Origin: Paramagnetospirillum kuznetsovii
Lineage (GTDB): Bacteria; Pseudomonadota; Alphaproteobacteria; Rhodospirillales; Magnetospirillaceae
Assembly: GCF_003284725.1 (NCBI RefSeq)
Contig: NZ_PGTO01000015.1
Location: forward strand, 21,908 to 85,907
Reading direction: 5' to 3'
DNA length: 64,000 nt
The notes under the pieces are model-generated. The model saw nothing but the letters and a program-made list of their open reading frames with translations. It was not told where the DNA came from and did not search any database. The number at the start of each line of letters is the position of its first letter. Within the stretch, counting starts at the first letter, position 1. The position numbers and the translations under genes are program-made. Positions 37,768 to 46,849 of this stretch are shown here, in pieces.

Positions 37768-39324
37768 TCAGCTGCCCGACCAGCCGCCGCCCATGGCCTT
37801 GTAGAGTCCCACATTCGCCTGGAGTTGCAGCAGGCGGGCCTGGGCCAGGGCGTCCTGGGCGGCGAACAGGGTCTTTTGGGTGTTGAGCACGGTGGTGACG
37901 TCCACCGTGCCGCCCGCCATCAGGGATTGGGCGATCTCGAAGGCGCGTCGCGCGGTGGCTTCGGCCACCTTTTGCGCCTCCACCTCCTCGCCCGTCTTTT
38001 CCACCGCGATCAGGGCGTTCTCCACATCGGAGAAGGCCGAGGCCACCGATTTGCGGTAGGTGGTCGCCAGCTCGTCCTGGCGGGCACGCTTCTGCTCCAC
38101 ATTGCCCGCGATCTTGCCGCCGTCGAAGATGGTCTGGGTCACCGAGGACGCCACCGACCACAGCAGGCTGCTATGGGTCATCATCTTGGCGAAGTCCACG
38201 CTTTGGAAGCCGCCTTGGCCGGTCAGGCTGATGGAGGGAAACCAGGCGGCGCGGGCCACCGCGATATCGGCATTGGCGGCCCGCAAGGACGCCTCGGCCG
38301 ACTGGACATCGGGCCGCCGGTTCAGCAGGTCCGACGGCAGGCCGGGCGCGACCGAAGGCACCAATAGCGATTCCAGCGCTTCGGGCACCAGGGACAATTC
38401 TTCCGGCATACGTCCGGTCAGGATGGCCAGGGCGTTGAAGTCCTGACGCATCTGCTGTTCCAGCGGCGCGATGGTGGCGCGCTGATTGGCCACCACGCTT
38501 TCCTGCTGCGCCACATCCAGCGAGGTGGCGGTCCCGGCGGCGAAGCGGTCCTGATAGACGCGCAGCACGCTCTCGGCGTTGGCGATATTGTTACGCGCCA
38601 CCCGCAGGCGTTCCTGCAGGCCGAGGATTTCGAAATAGGTGGTGGCCACCGAGGATTGGGCGGTCAGCATCACCGTTTGCTGGTCGAACCGGCTGGCCTG
38701 GGCCGCCGCCTCGGCGGAGTCCAGTCCGGCGGCGTTCTTGCCCCAGAAATCCAGTTCGTAGCTGGCGTTGAGCAGGCTGTTGAAGCTGTTGGAATAGACC
38801 GCCTTGACCACCTTGCTCGACGAGGAGGAAGACGACACACTGGACGACAACGAGGATCGCTGACGGGTACCACCGGCGCTGGCCGACAGCGAGGGCAGCA
38901 GCGGCGCCCCCATGATGGCCACCTGGGCGTCGGCCTGGCGCACCTTGGCCATGGCCACCGCGATGTCGAAATTTCCGGCGCGGGCCTGGCCCATCAAATC
39001 ATCCAGCCGAGACGAGCCGAATCGCCGCCACCAATCGGCCGAGGGCCATTCCGCCTTCGCCATGGGAGCCGCGTTCTTCCAGGCCGACGGCGGCTTGGTC
39101 TCGGGCCGGACATAGGCGTCGCCCACCGAGCAGGCGGTCAGGGTCAAGAGTGCGAGGGCGCATAGGCATCCCCGCTCCCAGCGGGAGAGGGTGGCGCGCA
39201 GCGACGGGTGAGGGAGAATGGACCACATCGGACTCGATGGCCGAGATCCCCCCCTCACCCCGGCCCTCTTCCTCGAGGGAGAGGGAGAGGGAGAGGGAGA
39301 AGAGGAAGCGCGTCCCATCAACAT
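37768..39324 (-). CDS. NodT-family outer-membrane efflux lipoprotein
   Basis: A 518-residue TolC-like channel of the RND operon. The lipobox LTLTAC with the Cys near residue 65 ends a short hydrophobic stretch (CALALLTLTAC). Two OEP repeats follow (about 110-310 and 320-510). An odd Ser-rich run (SSLSSSVSSSSSSSK) interrupts the first repeat. ATG 39324 has GGGAGG 8 bases ahead and overlaps the mdtC stop, so it is the natural start, but the first 55 or so codons run through repeat DNA. ATG 39228 is an alternative start. Last gene of mdtABC-nodT. Confidence 0.88.
   Translation of the reverse strand: MLMGRASSSPSPSPSPSRKRAGVRGGSRPSSPMWSILPHPSLRATLSRWERGCLCALALLTLTACSVGDAYVRPETKPPSAWKNAAPMAKAEWPSADWWRRFGSSRLDDLMGQARAGNFDIAVAMAKVRQADAQVAIMGAPLLPSLSASAGGTRQRSSLSSSVSSSSSSSKVVKAVYSNSFNSLLNASYELDFWGKNAAGLDSAEAAAQASRFDQQTVMLTAQSSVATTYFEILGLQERLRVARNNIANAESVLRVYQDRFAAGTATSLDVAQQESVVANQRATIAPLEQQMRQDFNALAILTGRMPEELSLVPEALESLLVPSVAPGLPSDLLNRRPDVQSAEASLRAANADIAVARAAWFPSISLTGQGGFQSVDFAKMMTHSSLLWSVASSVTQTIFDGGKIAGNVEQKRARQDELATTYRKSVASAFSDVENALIAVEKTGEEVEAQKVAEATARRAFEIAQSLMAGGTVDVTTVLNTQKTLFAAQDALAQARLLQLQANVGLYKAMGGGWSGS
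39170..39300. repeat. Family B repeats inside the 5' end of nodT
   Basis: Two blocks, 39170-39215 and 39249-39300, share the CCCTCACCC/CCCTCTCCC-type core (here partly as GGGAGAGGG and GGGTGAGGG). The second ends in a run of GGGAGA units (39274-39300) that codes for Ser-Pro repeats. Similar sequence recurs at 37.7 and 53.5 kb. Position between the nodT start and its signal sequence points to insertion into the gene. Confidence 0.75.
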
Positions 39325-42300
39325 TTTACATCCTCCCTTATCCCTTTCCGCCACTGTGAGAAGCGGGCGAGCGATAGATAGACCACCGGCGTGGTGTACA
39401 GCGTCAGCATCTGCGACAGCAACAGCCCTCCCACGATGGCGATGCCCAGGGGCTGGCGCAACGCACCGCCAGGCCCCGAGGCCAGCGCCAGCGGCACCGC
39501 GCCCAGCAAGGCCGTCAGCGTCGTCATGGTGATGGGGCGAAAGCGGATGCGGCAGGCTTCCAGGATGGCGTCAAGCGGTGCCGCCCCGCGCTTCTCCGCC
39601 TCGATGGCGAAATCCACCATCAATATTCCGTTCTTCTTGACGATGCCCATCAACAGGAACACGCCAATGACGCTGATCAGGGTCAGTTCGGTGCCGGTGG
39701 CCATCAGGGCCAGCAAGGCCCCGATCCCCGCCGAGGGCAACGTCGAGATGATGGTGACGGGATGCAGCGTGCTCTCGTAGAGCACGCCCAGCACGATATA
39801 GATGGTCAGCAGGGCGGCACCGATGAGGATCGGCTGGCCGCCCAGGGACTCGGCGAACACCTTGGCGTTACCGGCGAATTCCCACCGCACGCTGGCGGGC
39901 AGCCCGATGGAGCGGGCCGAGACGGCAAGGCGCTCCGCCGCTTCACCCAACGGAACCCCGGGGGCCAGATTGAAGGTCAGGGTGGCGGCGGGAAACTGGC
40001 CCTGATGGGCCACCGTCACCGGAGCGGTGGCGGGCTCGAAGTGGGCCAGGGCGTCCAGCGGAACCTGCCTGCCATCGGCGGCCCGCACCCACAGGAGATG
40101 CAGCGAGGCAGGATCTTCCTGGAATTGCGGCTCGACCTCGAGGATCACCTTGTATTGATTGCGCTGGGTATAGATGGTCGAGACTTGGCGTTGGGCGAAT
40201 GCGTCCTGCAACACCTGATCCACCTCGGCCATGGAGACCCCCAGCCGGGCGGCGGCATCGCGATCGACCACCACCTGAGCCTGGGGAATGGCGGAATCCT
40301 GATCGCTGGAAACGTCCACCAGCCCCTTTTCCTGCTTCAAGCGCGCCACCAGACGCGGCGTCCATTCCCGCAACTCGTCCAGGGATTCGCTCCACAGCAC
40401 GAACTGGAACTGCGCCTTGCCCATGCGCCCGCCGAACCGGATATCCTGGCCGGGAAACAGGAAGACCGAGACGCCGGCCACCTGGGCCAGTTTGGGTCGC
40501 AGCCGGTTGACCACGTCCTGGGCGGCGATCTTACGTTCGCCCAGCGGCTTCAGATTGATGAACATGCGGCCCTGGTGATTGGTGCCGAAGCCGCCCGCGC
40601 CCACGAAGGATCCGATGCCTTCCACCGCCGGATCGGCCAGCACCACCGCCGCCACGCTCTGCTGGCGCTCGGAGATGGCGCGGAACGAGATATCGACGCG
40701 GCCCTCGATGGTTCCGAAGATCAGGCCGGTATCCTGGGGCGGAAAGAACCCCTTGGGCACCACGCCGTAAAGATAGACGGTCAGCCCCACCGTCCCCAAC
40801 GTCACCCCAAGCATGATTCTCTGATGGCGCAGCACCCAACCCAATCCCGACTGATAGACGCGCTCGGCCCAGGCCATGGCCGCTTCGCCGCACCGCGCGG
40901 CAAAGGACGGCGGACGATGGCTGGCCCGCGCCATCAGATGGCCGTAGACGGTGGGCGTCACCGTCAGCGACACGATGGCCGAGGCGACGATGGCCACCGA
41001 CAAGGTAACGGCGAATTCGCGGAACAGGCGCCCCAGGATGCCGCCCATGAACAGCAGCGGAATGAACACGGCAACCAGCGACAGGGTAATGGAAATCACG
41101 GTGAACAGGATTTCACGAGAGCCCTTGACCGCCGCCTCCAGCGGCGATTCGCCGTTCTCGATGTGGCGCGAGATGTTCTCGATCATCACGATGGCGTCAT
41201 CCACCACGAAGCCTACCGAGATGGTCACCGCCATCAGCGAGATGTTGTTGAGGCTGTAGCCTACCAGCCACATGACGGCGAAGGTGGCGGCCAGCGACAG
41301 GGGCACCGTGATGGAGGCGGCCAGGGTGGGCGTCATCCGCCCCAGCGACAGATAGACGATCAGGATCACCAGACCGATGGAAATGGCCAGGGTGGTTTCC
41401 ACGTCATCCAGATTGCCGCGAATATTGACGGTACGGTCCGACAGCAGCGAGACCTTGGCGCCCGTCGGCATCCAGCGTTGCAGTTGGGGCAGGATCTGCT
41501 TGATGCGGTCCACCGTCTCCACCACATTGGCGCCCGGCTGCTTGTTGATGATGATCAGCACCGCCCGGTCCCGGTTGAACCAACCGCCCAGACGCGTGTT
41601 CTCGCTGCCGTCCAACACCTGCGCCACCGCCGTCAGCCGCACGATGGCGCCGTTGGAGGACTTGACCACCAGCGGCGCATAGCCCGAGGCGGTGAACAAT
41701 TGGTCGTTGGTCGCGATGGACAAGGCCGCCGACTCGCCGTCGAATCCGCCCTTGGGCATGTTCACATTGGCCTGGGCCAGGGCGGTCCGCACATCCTCGA
41801 TCCCCACCCCCATGGCGGCGAGCCGCGACGGGTCGACGCGAACGCGCACGGCGGGCTTTTCGGCGCCGCTGAGCGTCACCTGGGCGACACCCTCCACCTG
41901 GGAGATGCGCTGCGCCATGATGGCGTCGGCGGCGTCGTAGACCTTGGACATGGGCAGGCTGTCCGAGGTCACCCCCAGGATCAGGATGGGGGCCTCGGCG
42001 GGATTGACCTTCTTGTAGGTGGGCGGCTGCGGCAGATCGATGGCCAGTTCGGCCCCGGCGGCATTGATGGCGGCCTGTACGTCATGGGCGGCGCCGTTGA
42101 TGTCGCGATCCAGGTCGAACTGCACGGTGATGGAGGTACCGCCCTGGGTGCTGGTGGACGTCATCTCGGCGACGCCGGGAATTTCGCCCAGGCGGCGTTC
42201 CAGCGGAGCCGCCACGGTCGCCGCCATGGTGGCGGGATCGGCGCCGGGCAGCCGCGCCGAGACGTTGATGGTGGGAAAATCCACCTTGGGGAGCGGCGCC

Positions 42301-42401
42301 ACCGGCAGATCGCGGAAGGCGGCGATTCCGGCCAGGAACAGCCCCAGCGCCAGCAGCATGGAGGCGACGGGACGGCGGATGAAGAGTTCGGAGAAGCTCA
42401 T
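39318..42401 (-). CDS. mdtC: RND multidrug efflux inner-membrane pump, MdtC type
   Basis: A 1027-residue RND transporter of standard length with 12 predicted helices in two halves. The proton-relay Asp pair lies in FVVDDAIVMIENI and the second-half counterpart is ILMVDFAIEAE. FIRRPVAS at the N-terminus and PKVDFPTI are RND signatures. As in E. coli MdtBC, two distinct pump subunits are encoded in tandem, so a heterotrimer is likely. It starts 5 bases after the mdtB stop and has no strong ribosome site, so coupling is probable. The nodT start overlaps its stop. Confidence 0.94.
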   Translation of the reverse strand: MSFSELFIRRPVASMLLALGLFLAGIAAFRDLPVAPLPKVDFPTINVSARLPGADPATMAATVAAPLERRLGEIPGVAEMTSTSTQGGTSITVQFDLDRDINGAAHDVQAAINAAGAELAIDLPQPPTYKKVNPAEAPILILGVTSDSLPMSKVYDAADAIMAQRISQVEGVAQVTLSGAEKPAVRVRVDPSRLAAMGVGIEDVRTALAQANVNMPKGGFDGESAALSIATNDQLFTASGYAPLVVKSSNGAIVRLTAVAQVLDGSENTRLGGWFNRDRAVLIIINKQPGANVVETVDRIKQILPQLQRWMPTGAKVSLLSDRTVNIRGNLDDVETTLAISIGLVILIVYLSLGRMTPTLAASITVPLSLAATFAVMWLVGYSLNNISLMAVTISVGFVVDDAIVMIENISRHIENGESPLEAAVKGSREILFTVISITLSLVAVFIPLLFMGGILGRLFREFAVTLSVAIVASAIVSLTVTPTVYGHLMARASHRPPSFAARCGEAAMAWAERVYQSGLGWVLRHQRIMLGVTLGTVGLTVYLYGVVPKGFFPPQDTGLIFGTIEGRVDISFRAISERQQSVAAVVLADPAVEGIGSFVGAGGFGTNHQGRMFINLKPLGERKIAAQDVVNRLRPKLAQVAGVSVFLFPGQDIRFGGRMGKAQFQFVLWSESLDELREWTPRLVARLKQEKGLVDVSSDQDSAIPQAQVVVDRDAAARLGVSMAEVDQVLQDAFAQRQVSTIYTQRNQYKVILEVEPQFQEDPASLHLLWVRAADGRQVPLDALAHFEPATAPVTVAHQGQFPAATLTFNLAPGVPLGEAAERLAVSARSIGLPASVRWEFAGNAKVFAESLGGQPILIGAALLTIYIVLGVLYESTLHPVTIISTLPSAGIGALLALMATGTELTLISVIGVFLLMGIVKKNGILMVDFAIEAEKRGAAPLDAILEACRIRFRPITMTTLTALLGAVPLALASGPGGALRQPLGIAIVGGLLLSQMLTLYTTPVVYLSLARFSQWRKGIREDVKC

Positions 42402-42406
42402 GGCCG

Positions 42407-45400
42407 CTACCGAGGAAGCGCGGGCGTCTCGCCCGCATCTTCGGCGGGCGAGACGCCCGCGCTCCGATTGAACCGGCGCTTCAACCGCTCCAGGGCCAGA
42501 TAGATCACCGGCGTGGTGTAGAGCGTGATCAACTGGCTGAGCAGCAGGCCGCCGACGATGGAAATGCCCAGCGGCCGACGCAGCTCGGAGCCGGTGCCGC
42601 TGTCGAAGGCCAGGGGAAGCGCGCCCAGCAGCGCCGCCATGGTGGTCATCATGATGGGGCGAAAGCGCAGCAGACAGGCCTGGACGATGGCCTCGCGGGC
42701 GGACTTGCCCTGGCCGCGCTCGGCCTCCAGGGCGAAGTCGATCATCATGATGGCGTTCTTCTTGACGATGCCCATCAGGAGCACGATGCCGATCAGCCCC
42801 ACCAGGGACAGATCGTTGCCGGTGGCCATCAAGGCCAAAAGCGCCCCGATTCCCGCCGACGGCAGGGTCGACATGATGGTAACGGGATGGATGGTGCTCT
42901 CATAGAGCACGCCCAGCACGATATAGATCACCACCAGGGCGGCCAGGATCAGCCAGGGCTCGTTTTCCAATGAGCGGCGGAACTCGGCGGCGTCGCCGGA
43001 AAAATCGCCGGTGATGGTCTCGGGCATCTCCATGTCGCGGCCGATGGCCTCGATGGCCTTGGTGGCATCGCCCAGCGCGACGCCGGGCGCCAGATTGAAG
43101 CTCAACGTGACGGCGGGAAACTGGCTCTGATGGGTGATGGCCAGCGGCACGCTGGAGCGGGTCACCCGGGTAAAGGCGCTGAGCGGCACCAGCGACCCGG
43201 TGGAGGCCCGCACATGGATGGCCGACAAGGTCTCCGGCCCCAATTGATATTCCGGCGTCACCTCCAAGATGACGTGGTACTGGTTGACCTGGGAATAGAT
43301 GGTCGAGATCTGGCGCTGGCCGAAGGCGTCGTAGAGCGTGTCGTCGATGGCCTGGGGCAGGATACCCAGCCGCGCCGCCTTGTCGCGGTCGATGACGACA
43401 TCGGCCTGCAGACCGCCGTCCTGGGAATCCGACGCCACATCCGTCAACAGTGGCGAGGCCCGCAGCCGTTCCAGCACCCGGGGCACCCAGATCGCCAGTT
43501 CCGCCGCGTCGATATCGGTCAGGGTGTACTGGTATTGGGTACGGCTGGTGCGCGGGCTGAGCTGGATATCCTGGGCGGGCTTCATATGGACGTCGAGACC
43601 GGCCACCGGGGCCATGGCCTCCGACAGTCGGCCGATCACCCGCTCCGCCGAGCTCGAGCGCTGCTTGCGCGGCTTGAGCACGATGCTCATATGGCCGGTA
43701 TTGGCGGTGGGATTGACACCGCCCGCGCCCAGGAAAGACGCCACCGCCGTCACGTCGGGGTCTTCGCGGGCGATGTCGGCGACGCGGCGCTGCAACTCCG
43801 CCATGGCGCGAAACGAGATTTCCGGCCGCCCGTCGGTGGTGACCACGATCAGGCCGGTATCCTGGCTGGGCAGGAACCCCTTGGGCGCCACCACATACAG
43901 GCCGATGGTGCCCACCAAGGTGGCCACCGCCAGCCACAAGGTCGCCGTCTGGCGTCGCAGCACCCAATCCAGCGAGCGGGCATAGGCGTCGCGCAAGGCC
44001 TCGAACAGCCGACCCGACTTGGCTTCCTCGTGGCCGCCCTTCAGCAGATGGCCGCACATCATGGGAGTCAGGGTCAAAGACACCACCGCCGAGACCACCA
44101 CCGCCACCGCCAGGGTCAGGGCGAATTCGCGGAACAGCCGCCCGACGATGCCCGACATGAACAGCAGGGGAATGAACACGGCGACCAGCGAGACGGTCAA
44201 GGACACGATGGTGAAGCCGATTTCCTTGGCGCCCACCAAGGCGGCTTCCAGCGGCTTCATGCCCTTCTCGATATAGCGGACGATGTTCTCGATCATGACG
44301 ATGGCGTCGTCCACCACGAAACCGGCGGAAATGGTCAGCGCCATCAGCGACAGATTATCCAGCGAGAATCCGGCCAGGGCCATGATCCCGAACGTCCCCA
44401 CCAGCGACAGCGGCAGGGCGATGGCGGGGATCAGGGTGGCGCGCGGACTGCGCAGGAACACCCAGATGACGCCGATCACCAGGACCACCGTCAGGACCAG
44501 GGTGAACTCCACATCGGCCACCGAGGCGCGGATGGTCTCGGTGCGGTCGGCCAGGACCGAGACGGTGACACCCACCGGGACGGCGCGGCGCAGTTCCGGC
44601 AGCTTCGCCTGGATGCGGTCCATGGTGGCGACGATATTGGCGCCGGGCTGGCGCTGGACATTGATGATGACGGCGGGCTTGCCGTCGAACCAGCCGGCGG
44701 CGCGGGAATCCTCGACGCCCTCCACCACCTGGCCCAGATCCTGGATGCGCACCGGAGCACCGTTCTTCCAGGCGATGACCTGGGTGGGGTAATGGGCGGG
44801 ATCGGAAATCTGATCGTTGGCGCCCACCGCCAAGGCCTGGGAGACGCCGTCGAAACTGCCCTTGGGCATGTCCACATTGGCCTTGGCCAGGGCCGATCGC
44901 ACGTCTTCCAGCGACAGACCGTAGGAAGCCAGCCGCGACGGGTCGATCTGGACGCGGACGGCGGGGCGCTGGCCGCCTTCCACCGTCACCCGCCCGACGC
45001 CGGAAATCTGGCTGAGCTTCTGCGCCATCAAGGTGTCGGCCACATCGTTGACCTTGGTGATGGGCATGGTGTCCGAGGTCAGCGCCAGGGTCATGATGGG
45101 CGGATCGGCGGGATTGACCTTCGAATAGACCGGCGGATAGGGCAAGTTGGTCGGCAGCACGCCGCGGGCGCCGTTGATGGCGGCCTGGACGTCCTCCGCC
45201 GCCACGTCGATATTCTTGGACAGCTCGAATTGCAGGGTAATGGCGCTGTTGCCCTGGGACGAGGTGGAGGTCATCACCACCAGCCCCGGAATCAGGCCGA
45301 ACTGGCGTTCCAGCGGCGTGGTGATCAGCGAGGCCATGGTGTCGGCCGAGGCGCCGGGCAAGCGGGTGGACACCTGGATGGTGGGAAAGTCCACCTGGGG

Positions 45401-45511
45401 CAGCGCCGAGACCGGCAATAGCCGGAATCCCAGCATGCCCGACAGCACCACCGCCAGCGACAACAGCCAGGTCGCCACCGGGCGGCGGATGAACGGCGCG
45501 GAAATGTTCAT
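42407..45511 (-). CDS. mdtB: RND multidrug efflux inner-membrane pump, MdtB type
   Basis: A 1034-residue RND transporter. FIRRPVATW and QVDFPTIQV near the start, FVVDDAIVMIENIVRY for the proton-relay Asps and MMIDFALEAERG in the second half. It forms the pump with MdtC. ATG 45511 overlaps the mdtA stop by 4 bases. The last 20 or so residues (RSAGVSPAEDAGETPALPR) come from a family A repeat and are not part of the conserved transporter. Substrate range cannot be read from sequence. Confidence 0.94.
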   Translation of the reverse strand: MNISAPFIRRPVATWLLSLAVVLSGMLGFRLLPVSALPQVDFPTIQVSTRLPGASADTMASLITTPLERQFGLIPGLVVMTSTSSQGNSAITLQFELSKNIDVAAEDVQAAINGARGVLPTNLPYPPVYSKVNPADPPIMTLALTSDTMPITKVNDVADTLMAQKLSQISGVGRVTVEGGQRPAVRVQIDPSRLASYGLSLEDVRSALAKANVDMPKGSFDGVSQALAVGANDQISDPAHYPTQVIAWKNGAPVRIQDLGQVVEGVEDSRAAGWFDGKPAVIINVQRQPGANIVATMDRIQAKLPELRRAVPVGVTVSVLADRTETIRASVADVEFTLVLTVVLVIGVIWVFLRSPRATLIPAIALPLSLVGTFGIMALAGFSLDNLSLMALTISAGFVVDDAIVMIENIVRYIEKGMKPLEAALVGAKEIGFTIVSLTVSLVAVFIPLLFMSGIVGRLFREFALTLAVAVVVSAVVSLTLTPMMCGHLLKGGHEEAKSGRLFEALRDAYARSLDWVLRRQTATLWLAVATLVGTIGLYVVAPKGFLPSQDTGLIVVTTDGRPEISFRAMAELQRRVADIAREDPDVTAVASFLGAGGVNPTANTGHMSIVLKPRKQRSSSAERVIGRLSEAMAPVAGLDVHMKPAQDIQLSPRTSRTQYQYTLTDIDAAELAIWVPRVLERLRASPLLTDVASDSQDGGLQADVVIDRDKAARLGILPQAIDDTLYDAFGQRQISTIYSQVNQYHVILEVTPEYQLGPETLSAIHVRASTGSLVPLSAFTRVTRSSVPLAITHQSQFPAVTLSFNLAPGVALGDATKAIEAIGRDMEMPETITGDFSGDAAEFRRSLENEPWLILAALVVIYIVLGVLYESTIHPVTIMSTLPSAGIGALLALMATGNDLSLVGLIGIVLLMGIVKKNAIMMIDFALEAERGQGKSAREAIVQACLLRFRPIMMTTMAALLGALPLAFDSGTGSELRRPLGISIVGGLLLSQLITLYTTPVIYLALERLKRRFNRSAGVSPAEDAGETPALPR
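42415..42465. repeat. Family A repeat, inverted pair inside the 3' end of mdtB
   Basis: Two copies face each other, about 42415-42436 and 42444-42465, separated by 7 bases. The core GAGCGCGGGCGTCTCGCCC is kept apart from one changed base at the edge of the first copy (GAAGCG for GGAGCG). It is read as the last codons of mdtB and lies 14 bases before the mdtC start, where it could hide or expose translation signals when folded. Confidence 0.85.
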
Positions 45512-46722
45512 GAGGCCCCGCCCTTGCCCTCCGGTCGCCTGCCCCCGCCCTTGCCTTTTCCGTCGCCGCCCCTTTCCTCGCCGGTGGTGATCCGGCTGCC
45601 TTGGGCCAGCTTGGCGGTGCCGTCGACGACCACCGTCTCGTTTTCCTCGACCCCGGCCTCCACCAGGGCCTGATCGCCTTCGAAGGCGGCGACCTTGATG
45701 GCCCGCATCTCCACCGTGCGATCGGCACCGACCACGAAGACGTAGGAGCCTTGAGGGCCGCGCTGCACCGCCGGGGCCGGGATCACCAGCCCGCCTTCGC
45801 GAATGGACAGCAGCAGCCGGACATTGACGAAACCGCCCGGCCACAGCCGTCGTTCGGCATTGGGCATGACCGCCTTCAGCTTGATGGTGCCGGTGGTCTG
45901 GTCGATCTGGTTGTCCACCAACTCCAGCTCGCCCATATCCACCTGAAGCTTGGTCTCGGGCTGCAGCGCCAGCACCGCCAGCTTGCCGTCAAGCCGCATG
46001 CGGTCGCTGATGGCGGGCAGGCTCTGTTGCGGCAAGGTGAAGATCACCGAGATGGGCTGAATTTGAGTGAGCGTCACCAGACCGGCGGCATCGGCCGCCC
46101 GCACGATATTGCCGCGATCCACCAGCCGGATGCCGGTCCGCCCATCGATGGGCGAGGTGATGACGGTATAGCCCAGCATGGTCTTGGCGTTGCTGATGGA
46201 GGCCTCATCCACCCGCACGCTGGCCTCCAACTGACGCACCAGGGCGCGTTGGGTATCGACACTTTGCCCGGTGACCCGGTCGCCCAGCGAGACATAGCGG
46301 GCGAGATCGCGCCGCGCCGCCTCCAATTGGGCGAAATCCTTGTCCCTGACCGCCAAGGCCTGTTCATATTGGGCGCGGTAGGTGCGGGGATCGATCTGGG
46401 CCAGCACTTCACCGGCCTTGACGTCCTGGCCTTCCTTGAACAGCACTTCCACCAGTTCGCCATCGACGCGGGAACGCACCGTCACCGTATTGTAGGCCTG
46501 CACCGTTCCCAGGGCATCGAGATAGATGGGAACATCCTTGCGCCCGACCACCGCCGTCACCACCGGCACCGGTCGTCCATCCGGCCCGCCGGGCTTGCCC
46601 ATCGGTTTGGCCGCCTGCCCGGACGGCCACAGGACAACCGCCGCGACGACCAGGGCAAGAGCCCCGATGCCCATGGCGACACGGTGGCTCTTGGCCTGCT
46701 GCAACACCTCTTCGAACCTCAC
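45508..46722 (-). CDS. mdtA: RND efflux periplasmic adaptor, MdtA type
   Basis: A 404-residue membrane-fusion protein: one N-terminal helix (MGIGALALVVAAVVLWPSG), lipoyl and hairpin domains (VRSRVDGELVEVLFKEGQDV, GYTVITSPIDGRTGIR), beta-barrel and membrane-proximal domains. The tail is Gly/Lys-rich (GGDGKGKGGGRRPEGKGG). GTG 46722 is chosen because GGAGG is 7 bases ahead. It links the MdtBC pump to the NodT channel. First gene of the operon; the promoter should be in the 127-base gap to the divergent sensor gene. Confidence 0.92.
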   Translation of the reverse strand: MRFEEVLQQAKSHRVAMGIGALALVVAAVVLWPSGQAAKPMGKPGGPDGRPVPVVTAVVGRKDVPIYLDALGTVQAYNTVTVRSRVDGELVEVLFKEGQDVKAGEVLAQIDPRTYRAQYEQALAVRDKDFAQLEAARRDLARYVSLGDRVTGQSVDTQRALVRQLEASVRVDEASISNAKTMLGYTVITSPIDGRTGIRLVDRGNIVRAADAAGLVTLTQIQPISVIFTLPQQSLPAISDRMRLDGKLAVLALQPETKLQVDMGELELVDNQIDQTTGTIKLKAVMPNAERRLWPGGFVNVRLLLSIREGGLVIPAPAVQRGPQGSYVFVVGADRTVEMRAIKVAAFEGDQALVEAGVEENETVVVDGTAKLAQGSRITTGEERGGDGKGKGGGRRPEGKGGAS

Positions 46723-46756
46723 CGACGGCCTCCACGGGGCATGTTGTTGGCGATGA

Positions 46757-46798
46757 TTATGATCATAAGGCACCGGCCTGTCTGTAACAGAGGGTAAC
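46757..46798. promoter_or_regulatory. Palindrome and direct repeats in the mdtA promoter region
   Basis: TTATGATCATAA at 46757-46768 is a perfect 12-base palindrome. GTAAC at 46784-46788 and again at 46794-46798 form direct repeats 10 bases apart, the arrangement bound by OmpR/CpxR-type regulators. The gap lies between divergent mdtA and a sensor gene, so either could be controlled. No such regulator gene is adjacent. Confidence 0.4.
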
Positions 46799-46849
46799 AC
46801 CGACCCGACCCGCGTTGTCGCGCCTGAACGATCATGCCATTCTTCCCCC

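Noticed and set aside
39274..39300. GGGAGA microsatellite as a phase-variation switch for nodT
   Set aside because: The unit is 6 bases long, so adding or losing one would not shift the reading frame; it changes only the number of Ser-Pro pairs.
39762..45421. Long plus-strand open frames opposite mdtB and mdtC
   Set aside because: Their translations are rich in His, Gly, Gln and Asp with no recognisable domain, whereas the minus-strand RND proteins are complete.
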